From: Kitasatospora cinereorecta
GTDB taxonomy: Bacteria > Actinomycetota > Actinomycetes > Streptomycetales > Streptomycetaceae
Assembly: GCF_024172095.1 (NCBI RefSeq)
Contig: NZ_JAMZDX010000003.1
Coordinates: 186,001 to 250,000 of the forward strand
Length of the DNA: 64,000 bases
Direction: 5' to 3'
The notes under the pieces are model-generated. The model was not told the DNA's origin, ran no database searches, and saw only the letters and a list, made by a program, of their open reading frames with translations. The position numbers and the translations under genes are program-made. Shown here piece after piece: positions 34,551 to 42,650 of this stretch. Position 1 is the first letter of the stretch, and each line of letters starts with the position of its first letter.

Positions 34551-35422
34551 CGGGCGTTCTCCTCGTCCAGCAGGGCTTCCAGGTACTGGCCGTAGCCGCT
34601 CTTCTTCAGCGGCTCGGCGAGCTCGCGCAGCTGGTCGTCGTCGAGGAACCCGGCGCGCCAGGCGGTCTCCTCCAGGCAGCCGATCTTGAAGCCCTGGCGC
34701 TCCTCGATGACCCGGACGAACTCCGAGGCCTGCACCATCGAGACGAAGGTGCCGGTGTCGAGCCAGGCGGTGCCGCGGTCCAGGACCGTCACCTGGAGCT
34801 CGCCGGACTGCAGGTAGGCGTCGTTGACGGCGGTGATCTCCAGCTCGCCGCGGGCGCTGGGGGTGATGGTGCGGGCGATCTCGACCACGCGGTTGTCGTA
34901 GAAGTACAGACCCGGCACCGCGTAGCGGGACTTCGGCTTCTCCGGCTTCTCCTCGATGGAGATGACCTGGCCGTCCTCGTCGAACTCGACCACGCCGTAG
35001 GCGGTCGGGTCGGCGACCGGGTAGGCGAAGACCATGCCGCCCTTGGGGTCGGTGCGCTGCGCGAGGCGGGTGCCGAGGCCGCTGCCGTGGAAGATGTTGT
35101 CGCCGAGGATCAGCGCGACCGGCTCGTCGCCGATGAAGTCGGCGCCCAGCACGAAGGCCTGGGCGATGCCCTCGGGGCGCTCCTGGACCGCGTACTGCAG
35201 GTCGAGGCCGAACTGCGAACCGTCGCCCAGCAGTCGCTGGAACTGCTCCTGGTCCTGCGGGGTCGTGATGATCAATATCTCCCGGATCCCGGCCATGACC
35301 AGGGTGGAGAGCGGGTAGTAGATCATCGGCTTGTCGAAGACCGGGAGGAGCTGCTTGGAGACGGCCCGGGTCAGCGGCCACAGACGGGAGCCGGTTCCGC
35401 CGGCCAGGAGGATGCCACGCAT
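34547..35422 (-). CDS. rfbA: Glucose-1-phosphate thymidylyltransferase
   Basis: A 291-aa RmlA enzyme making dTDP-glucose from glucose-1-phosphate and dTTP, the first step of dTDP-deoxysugar synthesis. The nucleotide loop is [42 protein letters not shown] and the [10 protein letters not shown] motif are standard. I use ATG 35422; an in-frame ATG at 35434 would add four residues. Divergent from rfbB across 113 bases. Confidence 0.96.
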   Translation of the reverse strand: MRGILLAGGTGSRLWPLTRAVSKQLLPVFDKPMIYYPLSTLVMAGIREILIITTPQDQEQFQRLLGDGSQFGLDLQYAVQERPEGIAQAFVLGADFIGDEPVALILGDNIFHGSGLGTRLAQRTDPKGGMVFAYPVADPTAYGVVEFDEDGQVISIEEKPEKPKSRYAVPGLYFYDNRVVEIARTITPSARGELEITAVNDAYLQSGELQVTVLDRGTAWLDTGTFVSMVQASEFVRVIEERQGFKIGCLEETAWRAGFLDDDQLRELAEPLKKSGYGQYLEALLDEENAR

Positions 35423-35519
35423 GGGGGTCACCATACGTGCCGCCCCCGCGAGGGCCCAACATGGCGGACGCCACGCCGAAGGGCCAGGGTGCACCGGCCG
35501 GGGCCTTCGTACGTGGTAG

Positions 35520-35535
35520 TAGACTCCGCACCACT
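35520..35535 (+). promoter_or_regulatory. Putative rfbB -10 box, near-leaderless start
   Basis: TAGACT at 35520-35525 matches a -10 hexamer and lies only 10 bases before ATG 35536, while no Shine-Dalgarno sequence occurs in the intervening CCGCACCACT. The -35 region is poor. This fits a leaderless or very short leader message, common in streptomycetes. The 113-base gap to rfbA must also hold its promoter, which I cannot pick out. Confidence 0.5.
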
Positions 35536-36513
35536 ATGCGCATCCTCGTGACCGGCGGTGCCGGCTTCATCGGTTCAGAGTTCGTCCGTCAGCAGTTCGA
35601 CGCGGACGCGGACGCCCAGATCACGGTCTTCGACAAGCTGACCTACTCGGGCGTCGAGGCCAACCTCGCCCCGGTCGCGGGCCACGCGGGCTACACCTTC
35701 GTGCAGGGCGACATCTGCGACGCCGACGCCGTCGACCGGGTGATGGCCGGTCACGACGTGGTCGTGCACTTCGCCGCCGAGTCGCACGTCGACCGCTCGA
35801 TCGCCGGCGCCGGCCCGTTCGTGATGACCAACGTGGTCGGCACCCAGGTGCTGCTCGACGCGGCCCGCAAGCACGGCGTCGGCCGCTTCGTGCACGTCTC
35901 CACCGACGAGGTCTACGGCTCCATCACCGAGGGCTCCTGGACCGAGGAGTGGCCGCTCGCGCCCAACTCCCCGTACTCCTCCTCGAAGGCCGGTTCCGAC
36001 CTGCTGGCGCTGGCCTACCACCGCACCCACGGCATGGACGTGGTGGTCACCCGCTGCTCCAACAACTACGGGCACTACCAGTTCCCGGAGAAGGTCATCC
36101 CGCTGTTCGTCACCAACCTGATGGACGGCAAGAAGGTCCCGCTGTACGGCGACGGCGGCAACATCCGCGACTGGCTGCACGTCTCCGACCACTGCCGCGG
36201 CATCGACCTGGTGATGCGCAAGGGTCGCTCCGGCGAGGTCTACAACATCGGCGGCGGCACCGAGCTGACCAACAAGGAGCTCACCGGCCTGCTGCTGGAG
36301 GCGGCCGGCCTGGGCTGGGACATGGTCGAGCACGTCACCGACCGCAAGGGCCACGACCTGCGCTACTCGCTCTCCATCGAGAAGATCCGGACCGAGCTCG
36401 GCTACGAGCCCCAGGTCCGCTTCGAGGACGGCATCGCCGCGACCATCGCCTGGTACCGCGAGAACCGCGCCTGGTGGGAGCCGCTCAAGGTGAAGGCCGC
36501 CCAGCAGTCGTGA
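35536..36513 (+). CDS. rfbB: dTDP-glucose 4,6-dehydratase
   Basis: A 325-aa RmlB enzyme converting dTDP-glucose to dTDP-4-keto-6-deoxyglucose. NAD site GGAGFIG; catalytic STDEVYG with the Asp-Glu pair and YSSSKAGSD with Tyr-x3-Lys; SNNYGHYQFPEKVIPLF and GDGGNIRDWLHV bind substrate. Start ATG 35536. The flippase-like gene overlaps its stop (GTGA). Confidence 0.97.
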   Translation: MRILVTGGAGFIGSEFVRQQFDADADAQITVFDKLTYSGVEANLAPVAGHAGYTFVQGDICDADAVDRVMAGHDVVVHFAAESHVDRSIAGAGPFVMTNVVGTQVLLDAARKHGVGRFVHVSTDEVYGSITEGSWTEEWPLAPNSPYSSSKAGSDLLALAYHRTHGMDVVVTRCSNNYGHYQFPEKVIPLFVTNLMDGKKVPLYGDGGNIRDWLHVSDHCRGIDLVMRKGRSGEVYNIGGGTELTNKELTGLLLEAAGLGWDMVEHVTDRKGHDLRYSLSIEKIRTELGYEPQVRFEDGIAATIAWYRENRAWWEPLKVKAAQQS

Positions 36514-37850
36514 CCGAGAGAAGCAGTGCGGCGACCGCCAAGCGGTCGCCGCTCGCCGCCCTCCTGAACTCCCTGCCGCCGGGCACCACGCTGGTGATCG
36601 GTGGCACGGTCGTGCTCGGGGCCGCCTCGTACATCCACCTGATGGCGGCCGGACACAGCCTCGGCACCGACGACATGGCCGCCGTCTCGGTGCTCTGGAC
36701 GATCCTGATGTCGGTCGGCCTGGGCCTGTTCTTCCCGGTCGAGCAGGAGCTCACCCGGATCGTCGCCGCGCACCGCGTCGACGGTCGCGGCACCGCCGGC
36801 GTGGTCCGGCGGATCGGCCTGATCACCGCCGTCGTGCTCGCCGCGCTCGCGGCCGCCATGGCGGCGGCGGCCCGTCCGCTGGCCGACACCTTCTTCGACG
36901 GCCGGCTCGGCATGGTCGCCGCCCTCGGCCTCGCCTTCATCGCGATGGCGGCCGGCAACGTCACCCGCGGCATCCTGGCCGGCGCCGGCCGCTTCGGCCC
37001 GTACGGGCTGCAGCTCGGCATCGACGGCGGCCTGCGGATCGGCCTCGCGGTCGCGCTCGGCCTCGGCGGGGTGCGCTCCCCGCTGGCCTTCGCCCTGATC
37101 CTCACCGTGGCCCCGCTGATCGCGGTCGCCGCCACCCTCCGCCCGGTGCTGCGGGACGTCACCGCCGGCACCGCGCCCGGCTGGAAGCCGCTGGCCGCCG
37201 GACTCGGCCCGCTGGTGGTCTCCACCCTGCTCTCCCAGGTCGTGGTGAACGCCGCCGTGGTCAGCACCAAGCTGCTGGCCCCGGCCGACGCCGCGCTCAC
37301 CGCCGGCCTGCTGAACGCGATCGTGCTGGCCCGGGTGCCGCTGTTCGTCTTCGGCTCGCTGCAGGCCTCGCTGCTCTCCGGGCTCTCCACCGCGGCCGCG
37401 GCCGGCGACCGCCCGGGCTTCACCCGGCTGCTGGTGCGCACCTGCCTGGTGGTCTCCGCGCTCGGCGTCCTGGGCGGTGTGCCCGCGACCATTCTCGGCC
37501 CCTGGCTGATCCGGGTACTCTTCGGTGCCCAGGACGTGCTGAGCCGTGCCGACTTCTTCTGGCTGTCGGCCGGCACGCTCAGCTACATGCTGGCCATGGT
37601 GCTCGGCCAGGCACTGATGGTGCTGCACCGCCACCGGGTCCAGCTGCTCTGCTGGGCGATCGGGACCGCGGTCCTGATCGGCACCACCCTGCTGCCCGGC
37701 CAGGTCGCCACCACGGTCTGCCTGGCGTACACCCTGGGTTCACTGGCCGCGGTGCTGTCCATGGCAGTCTCGGTCCGGCTGACCTTCCCGCGCGAACCGG
37801 GGGCAGACGGCAACGGTGCCCACCGGCCCACCCTCGTGGACTCGGTATGA
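36510..37850 (+). CDS. Polysaccharide flippase-like membrane protein
   Basis: A 446-aa integral membrane protein with about twelve to fourteen hydrophobic segments, organised like the MATE/MurJ/Wzx superfamily of lipid-linked sugar flippases. A long C-terminal soluble tail is absent. GTG 36510 overlaps the rfbB stop by four bases. Presumed to move a lipid-linked glycan across the membrane; assignment rests on topology, sequence character and neighbours rather than a signature motif. Confidence 0.7.
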   Translation: MTERSSAATAKRSPLAALLNSLPPGTTLVIGGTVVLGAASYIHLMAAGHSLGTDDMAAVSVLWTILMSVGLGLFFPVEQELTRIVAAHRVDGRGTAGVVRRIGLITAVVLAALAAAMAAAARPLADTFFDGRLGMVAALGLAFIAMAAGNVTRGILAGAGRFGPYGLQLGIDGGLRIGLAVALGLGGVRSPLAFALILTVAPLIAVAATLRPVLRDVTAGTAPGWKPLAAGLGPLVVSTLLSQVVVNAAVVSTKLLAPADAALTAGLLNAIVLARVPLFVFGSLQASLLSGLSTAAAAGDRPGFTRLLVRTCLVVSALGVLGGVPATILGPWLIRVLFGAQDVLSRADFFWLSAGTLSYMLAMVLGQALMVLHRHRVQLLCWAIGTAVLIGTTLLPGQVATTVCLAYTLGSLAAVLSMAVSVRLTFPREPGADGNGAHRPTLVDSV

Positions 37851-37925
37851 TCCGCCGCGCCCACCCGGACCTCCCCTTCCACCCCATCTCGACCTCGCGG
37901 CCAGACGCTGCAGCATGGAGCTTCG

Positions 37926-38615
37926 ATGTCCGACTATGACGATGTGTGGCTGGTCATCCCGGCCTACAACGAGGGCACCGTCATCGCCGACGTTGTCGAG
38001 AACGCCCGCAAGGTGTTCCCCAACATCGTCGTGGTGGACGACGGCAGCACCGACAACTCGGCCGAGCACATCCTGACCACCGGCGCCCACCTGGTCCGCC
38101 ACCCGGTCAACCTCGGCCAGGGCGCAGCCCTGCAGACCGGTCTGGCGTACGCGCTCAAGCAGCCCGGCGCCGCCTACTTCGCGACCTTCGACGCGGACGG
38201 CCAGCACCAGACGCCGGACGTCGAGAAGATGGTCGCCCTGCTGCGCGACGACCAGGCCGACGTCGTGCTCGGCTCGCGCTTCATCGAGCAGACCGGCGAG
38301 GTCCCGTGGATCAAGCGGGTCGTGCTGCGCACCGCCGCCACGATCAGCCCCACCGCGCGCAAGCTCAACCTGACCGACTCGCACAACGGCCTGCGGGTGC
38401 TCAACCGCAAGGCCGCCGCCCAGCTGCGCATCACCATGAACGGCATGGCCCACGCCTCGGAGATCGTGGCGTTCCTGGCCAGTGCGGACCTGCGGGTCAC
38501 CGAGGTGCCGGTCGACATCCTGTACACCGAGTACTCCCGCTCCAAGGGCCAGTCCCTCATCAACGGCGTCAACATCCTCTTCGACATCTCGCTCCGGGAG
38601 CGTGCGCGCAAATGA
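37926..38615 (+). CDS. Glycosyltransferase family 2, polyprenyl-phosphate sugar synthase type
   Basis: A 229-aa enzyme of the dolichol-phosphate mannosyltransferase type. VIPAYNEGTVIADVV, VVDDGSTDNS, GQGAALQTGL and FATFDADGQHQ (the DADGQ metal motif) are diagnostic; it lacks membrane helices. Its ATGA overlap with a DUF2304 gene is a classic pairing: the small membrane partner probably anchors it. It would charge polyprenyl phosphate with a sugar used by the GT-C enzymes downstream. GGAG lies 8 bases before ATG 37926. Confidence 0.93.
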   Translation: MSDYDDVWLVIPAYNEGTVIADVVENARKVFPNIVVVDDGSTDNSAEHILTTGAHLVRHPVNLGQGAALQTGLAYALKQPGAAYFATFDADGQHQTPDVEKMVALLRDDQADVVLGSRFIEQTGEVPWIKRVVLRTAATISPTARKLNLTDSHNGLRVLNRKAAAQLRITMNGMAHASEIVAFLASADLRVTEVPVDILYTEYSRSKGQSLINGVNILFDISLRERARK

Positions 38616-39007
38616 AGTACATCTGGATTCAGCTGCTGCTGCTGGTCGGTACCGGCGCCCTGGTCCTGACGTTCGTCCGGCGCTGGGACCGCGCGCACAC
38701 CCGTGCCTGGAAGCGGATGGCGTTCGCCGCGTTCGTGATCGCCAACGTGTACGCGGTCTTCCGCCCGCAGGACGTCACCTGGATCGCCAACCAGCTCGGC
38801 GTCGGCCGCGGCACCGACCTGGTGCTCTACCTGCTGGTCGTGGCGATGGCCTTCATGACCCTGAACAGCTTCATGCGCTTCCGCTCGCTGGAGGCCAAGC
38901 TCACCGACCTGGCGCGGGCCATCGCGGTCAACGACGGCCAGCGGGTCAACGACGACCGCTTCACGGCCGAGCAGGCCGAGGTCCGGGCCGAGACGGCCGA
39001 CCGGTAG
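38612..39007 (+). CDS. DUF2304 membrane protein
   Basis: A 131-aa protein with three transmembrane helices (residues about 3-20, 35-52 and 68-88) and a charged coiled-coil-like tail (SLEAKLTDLARAIAVND ... AEQAEVRAE). DUF2304 proteins habitually accompany polyprenyl-phosphate glycosyltransferases. ATG 38612 overlaps the upstream stop in ATGA. Confidence 0.9.
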   Translation: MKYIWIQLLLLVGTGALVLTFVRRWDRAHTRAWKRMAFAAFVIANVYAVFRPQDVTWIANQLGVGRGTDLVLYLLVVAMAFMTLNSFMRFRSLEAKLTDLARAIAVNDGQRVNDDRFTAEQAEVRAETADR

Positions 39008-39042
39008 CATCCCGTTCGAGAACGAAGGAACAAGGGGGGCCC

Positions 39043-40704
39043 ATGGCTTCGCTCCCGACGGGTCAGACGCCCGTCGCCGTCCATGACGGCGCCGACACCG
39101 CGACCGGCCGGTCGATACCGGCCCAGGCCGGCGCGCGGCCGGCAGCTGCGCGGCCCGCGGGTCCGCGAGCGGGCCTGGTAGCCCTGGAGGCCGTGCTGGC
39201 CGTGGCGGTGGCCTTCGGGTTCACCGTCCTCAGCATGGCGATCAAGGTGAACCCGATGACCCGGGTCGGCCAGGTCAGCGGCCTGGCCGCGCTCCAGCTG
39301 CGATTCATCCTGGTCGCCATCGTGCTGGCGCTCGGCTGGTGGGCGGTCAGCCGCCGCATCTCCCCGGGCACCGGCCTGCGGCTGGCCTGCGCGTCGCTCG
39401 CCGGCCTCGCCACCGGCCTGTACGCCGGCGGCATCGCGGTCGCGCTGCGGGGCACCCCCTGGCCGCTGAACGGCTTCCACGGCGACGCCGGACAGCTGGA
39501 GGACTGGTCCGTGCTGATCCAGCACGGCAAGCCCATCTCCGGCGTCTACCCGCCGCTGTTCCCCTACCTGCTCAGCTACTGGACGCAGTTCCTCAACCCC
39601 GGCCAGCCGGGCGCGGCGCTGAAGATCCTCACGCTGATCCTCACCGCCCTGGCCGGACCGGCCGTCTACCTCGCCTGGCGACTGCTGCTCCCGCCGGTGT
39701 GGGCGCTGGCGATCGGCGTGGTCCCGGTCTTCCCGATCTTCACCGCGGCCAAGCCGTACGTCGACATCGTCCTGCTGGTCCTGGTGCCGGTCTTCGCGCA
39801 CTTCCTGGGCCGGCTGCTCAGGTCGGGCGGACGCACGACCAAGGGCGCGCTGCTGGTCGGCGCCGCCTACGGCGTGGTCTTCGCGCTCTTCTTCCTCTGG
39901 TACTCCGGCTGGTTCGTCTGGTCCGCGCCGGGCGCGCTGGCCTGCCTGGTGGCCACCCTGGTGGCCGTCTCGCGCGGCGGCCGGGCCGCCACCGTCCGGG
40001 CGCTGCTCACCCTGGCCGCCACCGGCGTGGTGTTCCTGGTGATGGCCGGCCCGTACCTGCTGCGCCTGCTGGCCGGCTCGGGCACCCCCGACTCGTACAT
40101 GTACTTCGACACCCAGACCGACCCGGCGTACTTCACCATGTGGCTGGGCGACCTGCCGGGCGGCTACACCCACGCGACCTGGCCGCTGCCGGGCGAGCTG
40201 GGCGGCGTCGGGGTGTTCGTGGTGCTGCTGCTGATCGGTGTCGGCGTCGCGCTGTGGCTGGGGGCCGAGCTGCCGGTCGTCCAGGTGGCCGGCTTCTTCA
40301 TGGTCGGCTCCTTCCTGCTCCGCTACTGGTTCGCCTCGCACATGGAGCGCGACCAGTTGGTCCAGCTCTACCCGAGGACCTCCTCCGAACTGCTGTACTG
40401 CTGCCTGGCGATGGTCGGAATGGCCGCGTACCTGGCGGTGCGCCGGTTCTCGGTGCGCACCCGCGCGGTGGACGCGCCGCGACGCCCGGCCGGGTCCGCG
40501 ATGCGCGCCGGCGGCGCCGCGCTGGCCGCCCTGACGCTGTTCTTCGCGCTCGCCGGCTCGGCGACGGTGGACCGCTTCATGCCCTCCAACGAGCACTCGC
40601 TCGGCTGGCTGGCCTGGGTCGCGCACAGCAGCCAGCTGCCCAACGGCAAGTGCCCGAAGTTCGCGCCGAACCACGTCTGCGAGGCTCCGCTGCCCTCGCG
40701 CTAG
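39043..40704 (+). CDS. AftA-like polytopic glycosyltransferase, first paralog
   Basis: A 553-aa membrane protein with about eleven hydrophobic segments after a 45-residue Ala/Pro-rich cytosolic N-terminus. It resembles proteins annotated as galactan 5-O-arabinofuranosyltransferase: GQVSGLAALQL, GTPWPLNGFHGD, ISGVYPPLFPYLL, LFFLWYSGWFVWSAPG, WPLPGELGG and QLYPRT recur in the paralog at 42.6 kb. The sugar is unproven; a decaprenyl-phosphate donor is likely. ATG 39043 follows AAGGGGGGC. The C-terminal part has a Cys pair (GKCPKFAPNHVCEA). Confidence 0.72.
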   Translation: MASLPTGQTPVAVHDGADTATGRSIPAQAGARPAAARPAGPRAGLVALEAVLAVAVAFGFTVLSMAIKVNPMTRVGQVSGLAALQLRFILVAIVLALGWWAVSRRISPGTGLRLACASLAGLATGLYAGGIAVALRGTPWPLNGFHGDAGQLEDWSVLIQHGKPISGVYPPLFPYLLSYWTQFLNPGQPGAALKILTLILTALAGPAVYLAWRLLLPPVWALAIGVVPVFPIFTAAKPYVDIVLLVLVPVFAHFLGRLLRSGGRTTKGALLVGAAYGVVFALFFLWYSGWFVWSAPGALACLVATLVAVSRGGRAATVRALLTLAATGVVFLVMAGPYLLRLLAGSGTPDSYMYFDTQTDPAYFTMWLGDLPGGYTHATWPLPGELGGVGVFVVLLLIGVGVALWLGAELPVVQVAGFFMVGSFLLRYWFASHMERDQLVQLYPRTSSELLYCCLAMVGMAAYLAVRRFSVRTRAVDAPRRPAGSAMRAGGAALAALTLFFALAGSATVDRFMPSNEHSLGWLAWVAHSSQLPNGKCPKFAPNHVCEAPLPSR

Positions 40705-40738
40705 GCGCCGCCCGCAAGACTTGGTACCGACCAGCACG

Positions 40739-40772
40739 CCCGTGTGACCGTTCCCGGGCCGTGTCACACGGG
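40739..40772 (+). promoter_or_regulatory. Perfect 10-bp inverted repeat before the GT-C gene
   Basis: CCCGTGTGAC (40739-40748) and GTCACACGGG (40763-40772) are exact complements separated by 14 bases, and CCGTGTCACACGG (40759-40771) is itself a palindrome. It sits 34 bases after the first AftA-like gene and 9 bases before ATG 40782. It may be a hairpin ending the upstream message or a repressor site; the short distance to the start would also let it mask the GGGAG ribosome-binding site. Confidence 0.6.
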
Positions 40773-40781
40773 GAGTGTGTG

Positions 40782-42650
40782 ATGGATCAGACCTTGACCG
40801 CCGTGGAACCGAAGCCGGGGCCCGAACCCGCCGAGCGGGGTGAGGCCGACAGACCGGCGTCCGGCACGGACCGCGCACTCGAGCGGCTGCGGGCGATCGC
40901 CGCCCGCCGCTGGTTCTGGCCCGCGGCCCTGCTGCTCGGCTACCTCTTCCAGGTGGCGTTCCGCGCGTCCCTGGTCGTGCACCGCGCGTACCCGTCGGTC
41001 CACGCCGACGAGGACTCCTACCTGGTGCTGGCCCGGGTGCTGGCCGGCCACTCGTCCACCGAGATGCCGGTCGGCGTGGTCATCCCCGGCGGTTATCCGC
41101 TGCTGCTGGCCCCGGCGATCCGGTTCGCCAACAACTCGATCACCGCGTACCACCTGATCATGGGGATCAACGCGGTCCTCAACGCGCTGGTCTTCGTGCT
41201 GCTGTTCGCGGCGCTGCGCCGGGCCGGCCTCGGCCGCCCGCTCGCCTACCTGTTCGGCACCGCCGCCGCGCTGATGCCGCCGGTCGTCTTCTACTCGCAG
41301 TTCGTGATGACCGAGACGATCTTCCCGGTCCTGCTGCTGGGCTGGCTGCTGTGCATGCACGGCTGGCTCTCGCCCGGCACCACCCGGGCCCGCTACCTGT
41401 ACGGCATCGGGATGGCCGCCACCGCCGCGTACTCGATGGCCACCCACGACCGCGGCGGCGTGATCTGCGCGATCACCGGCGTGGTGCTGCTGGCCGTCCT
41501 GGTCCTCGGCTGGGCGCCGCGGCTGACCGCGGTGGTCTCCGCCGTGGTGATGGGCGCCGGGATGGGCGCGGCCAAGCTGCTGGCGTCGTACCTGGAGTCG
41601 AAGTTCGACACCACCCCGCCGAGCCAGGTCGGCAACCTGGTCTTCGAGGCGCTGTTCGACCCGGAGAAGCTCCCCCGGACGCTCACCCGGGTCGCCGGTG
41701 AGCTCTGGTACTTCATGATGTCCACCTGGGGCATCGGCGCGATCGCGCTGGCCTTCTGCCTGGTGGCGCTGTTCACCTCGCGGGTCGAGCGCCCGACCCG
41801 GCTGGTGGCCTTCTCGCTGCTGGCCTCGGTGGTCGGCATCGCGCTCGCCTCGGCGGCCGGCCTCGGCGACGACCCCCGGGTCGACAACTGGGTGTACGCC
41901 CGCTACCTGTCCTCCCTGGTCCCGGTCGTGACCGTGATCGGCGTCGCCCTGCTGGTCCGGGCCGGCCGCCGCACGCTGCTGCTGCTGACCGCCGGCGGGC
42001 TGCTGCTGATGGGCGCCCTGGGCGAGACCGTGGTCTGGTACGTCGGCCGCGACCTCAAGGGCTACGTCATCCCCTGGGGCGTCCCGGACGCGATGCTGCT
42101 GGGCTTCAACTGGACCACCCTGCACCTGGTCCGGGCCACCGAGGTGGCCGTCGTGATCGCCGTCCTGTTCGTGCTGTTCCGGGTGGCCGGCGGCCGCCAG
42201 GTGATCTGGGTGCTCGGCCTCGGCCTGACCGCCCTCGCCTTCCTGGCGACCACCGTGATCACCGCCGAGGTCGCCAAGCCGCACTACGACACCCGCAAGT
42301 TCGCGGCCACCGGCTTCATCAAGGACGCGGGCATCAAGCGCACCGACAACCTGGTGATGGACTGGGACAACGACTGGGGCATGCGGATGGCCCAGCCGTA
42401 CGAGGTCTACTGGGGCCGGGTCTGGACCACTGACCTGAAGGGCGGCACCACCCCGCCGGCGCAGGCCACCGTGGCCCTGCTGCGCCTGCCGACGGTCGAC
42501 CCGAAGGCCCCCGACGCCCCGCGCGACCCGCGCGACCCGAAGGACCCGCACGCGGTCAACCCGGCGGACAGCTGGAAGCTGGCGCCGGCCGGTTGGTACG
42601 TCGACAAGGTCAGCTGGAAGGACGGCTGGGTGCTGTGGCGCCATCGCTGA
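40782..42650 (+). CDS. GT-C type membrane glycosyltransferase (GT39-like), putative
   Basis: A 622-aa polytopic protein with about thirteen hydrophobic segments and a 45-residue cytosolic N-terminus. The first extracytoplasmic loop has HADEDSYLVLARVLAG, an acidic pair in the place expected for GT-C enzymes of the mannosyltransferase type. A 100-residue soluble C-terminal part with Asp/Pro repeats (DPRDPKDPHAVNPAD) follows. ATG 40782; GTG 40779 directly before it is an alternative. Its last 16 bases overlap the next gene. Confidence 0.75.
   Translation: MDQTLTAVEPKPGPEPAERGEADRPASGTDRALERLRAIAARRWFWPAALLLGYLFQVAFRASLVVHRAYPSVHADEDSYLVLARVLAGHSSTEMPVGVVIPGGYPLLLAPAIRFANNSITAYHLIMGINAVLNALVFVLLFAALRRAGLGRPLAYLFGTAAALMPPVVFYSQFVMTETIFPVLLLGWLLCMHGWLSPGTTRARYLYGIGMAATAAYSMATHDRGGVICAITGVVLLAVLVLGWAPRLTAVVSAVVMGAGMGAAKLLASYLESKFDTTPPSQVGNLVFEALFDPEKLPRTLTRVAGELWYFMMSTWGIGAIALAFCLVALFTSRVERPTRLVAFSLLASVVGIALASAAGLGDDPRVDNWVYARYLSSLVPVVTVIGVALLVRAGRRTLLLLTAGGLLLMGALGETVVWYVGRDLKGYVIPWGVPDAMLLGFNWTTLHLVRATEVAVVIAVLFVLFRVAGGRQVIWVLGLGLTALAFLATTVITAEVAKPHYDTRKFAATGFIKDAGIKRTDNLVMDWDNDWGMRMAQPYEVYWGRVWTTDLKGGTTPPAQATVALLRLPTVDPKAPDAPRDPRDPKDPHAVNPADSWKLAPAGWYVDKVSWKDGWVLWRHR

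Noticed and set aside
40739..40772. CRP-like operator (TGTGA and TCACA half sites)
   Set aside because: The half sites are 16 bases apart rather than 6, so the spacing does not fit; kept only as an unassigned inverted repeat.
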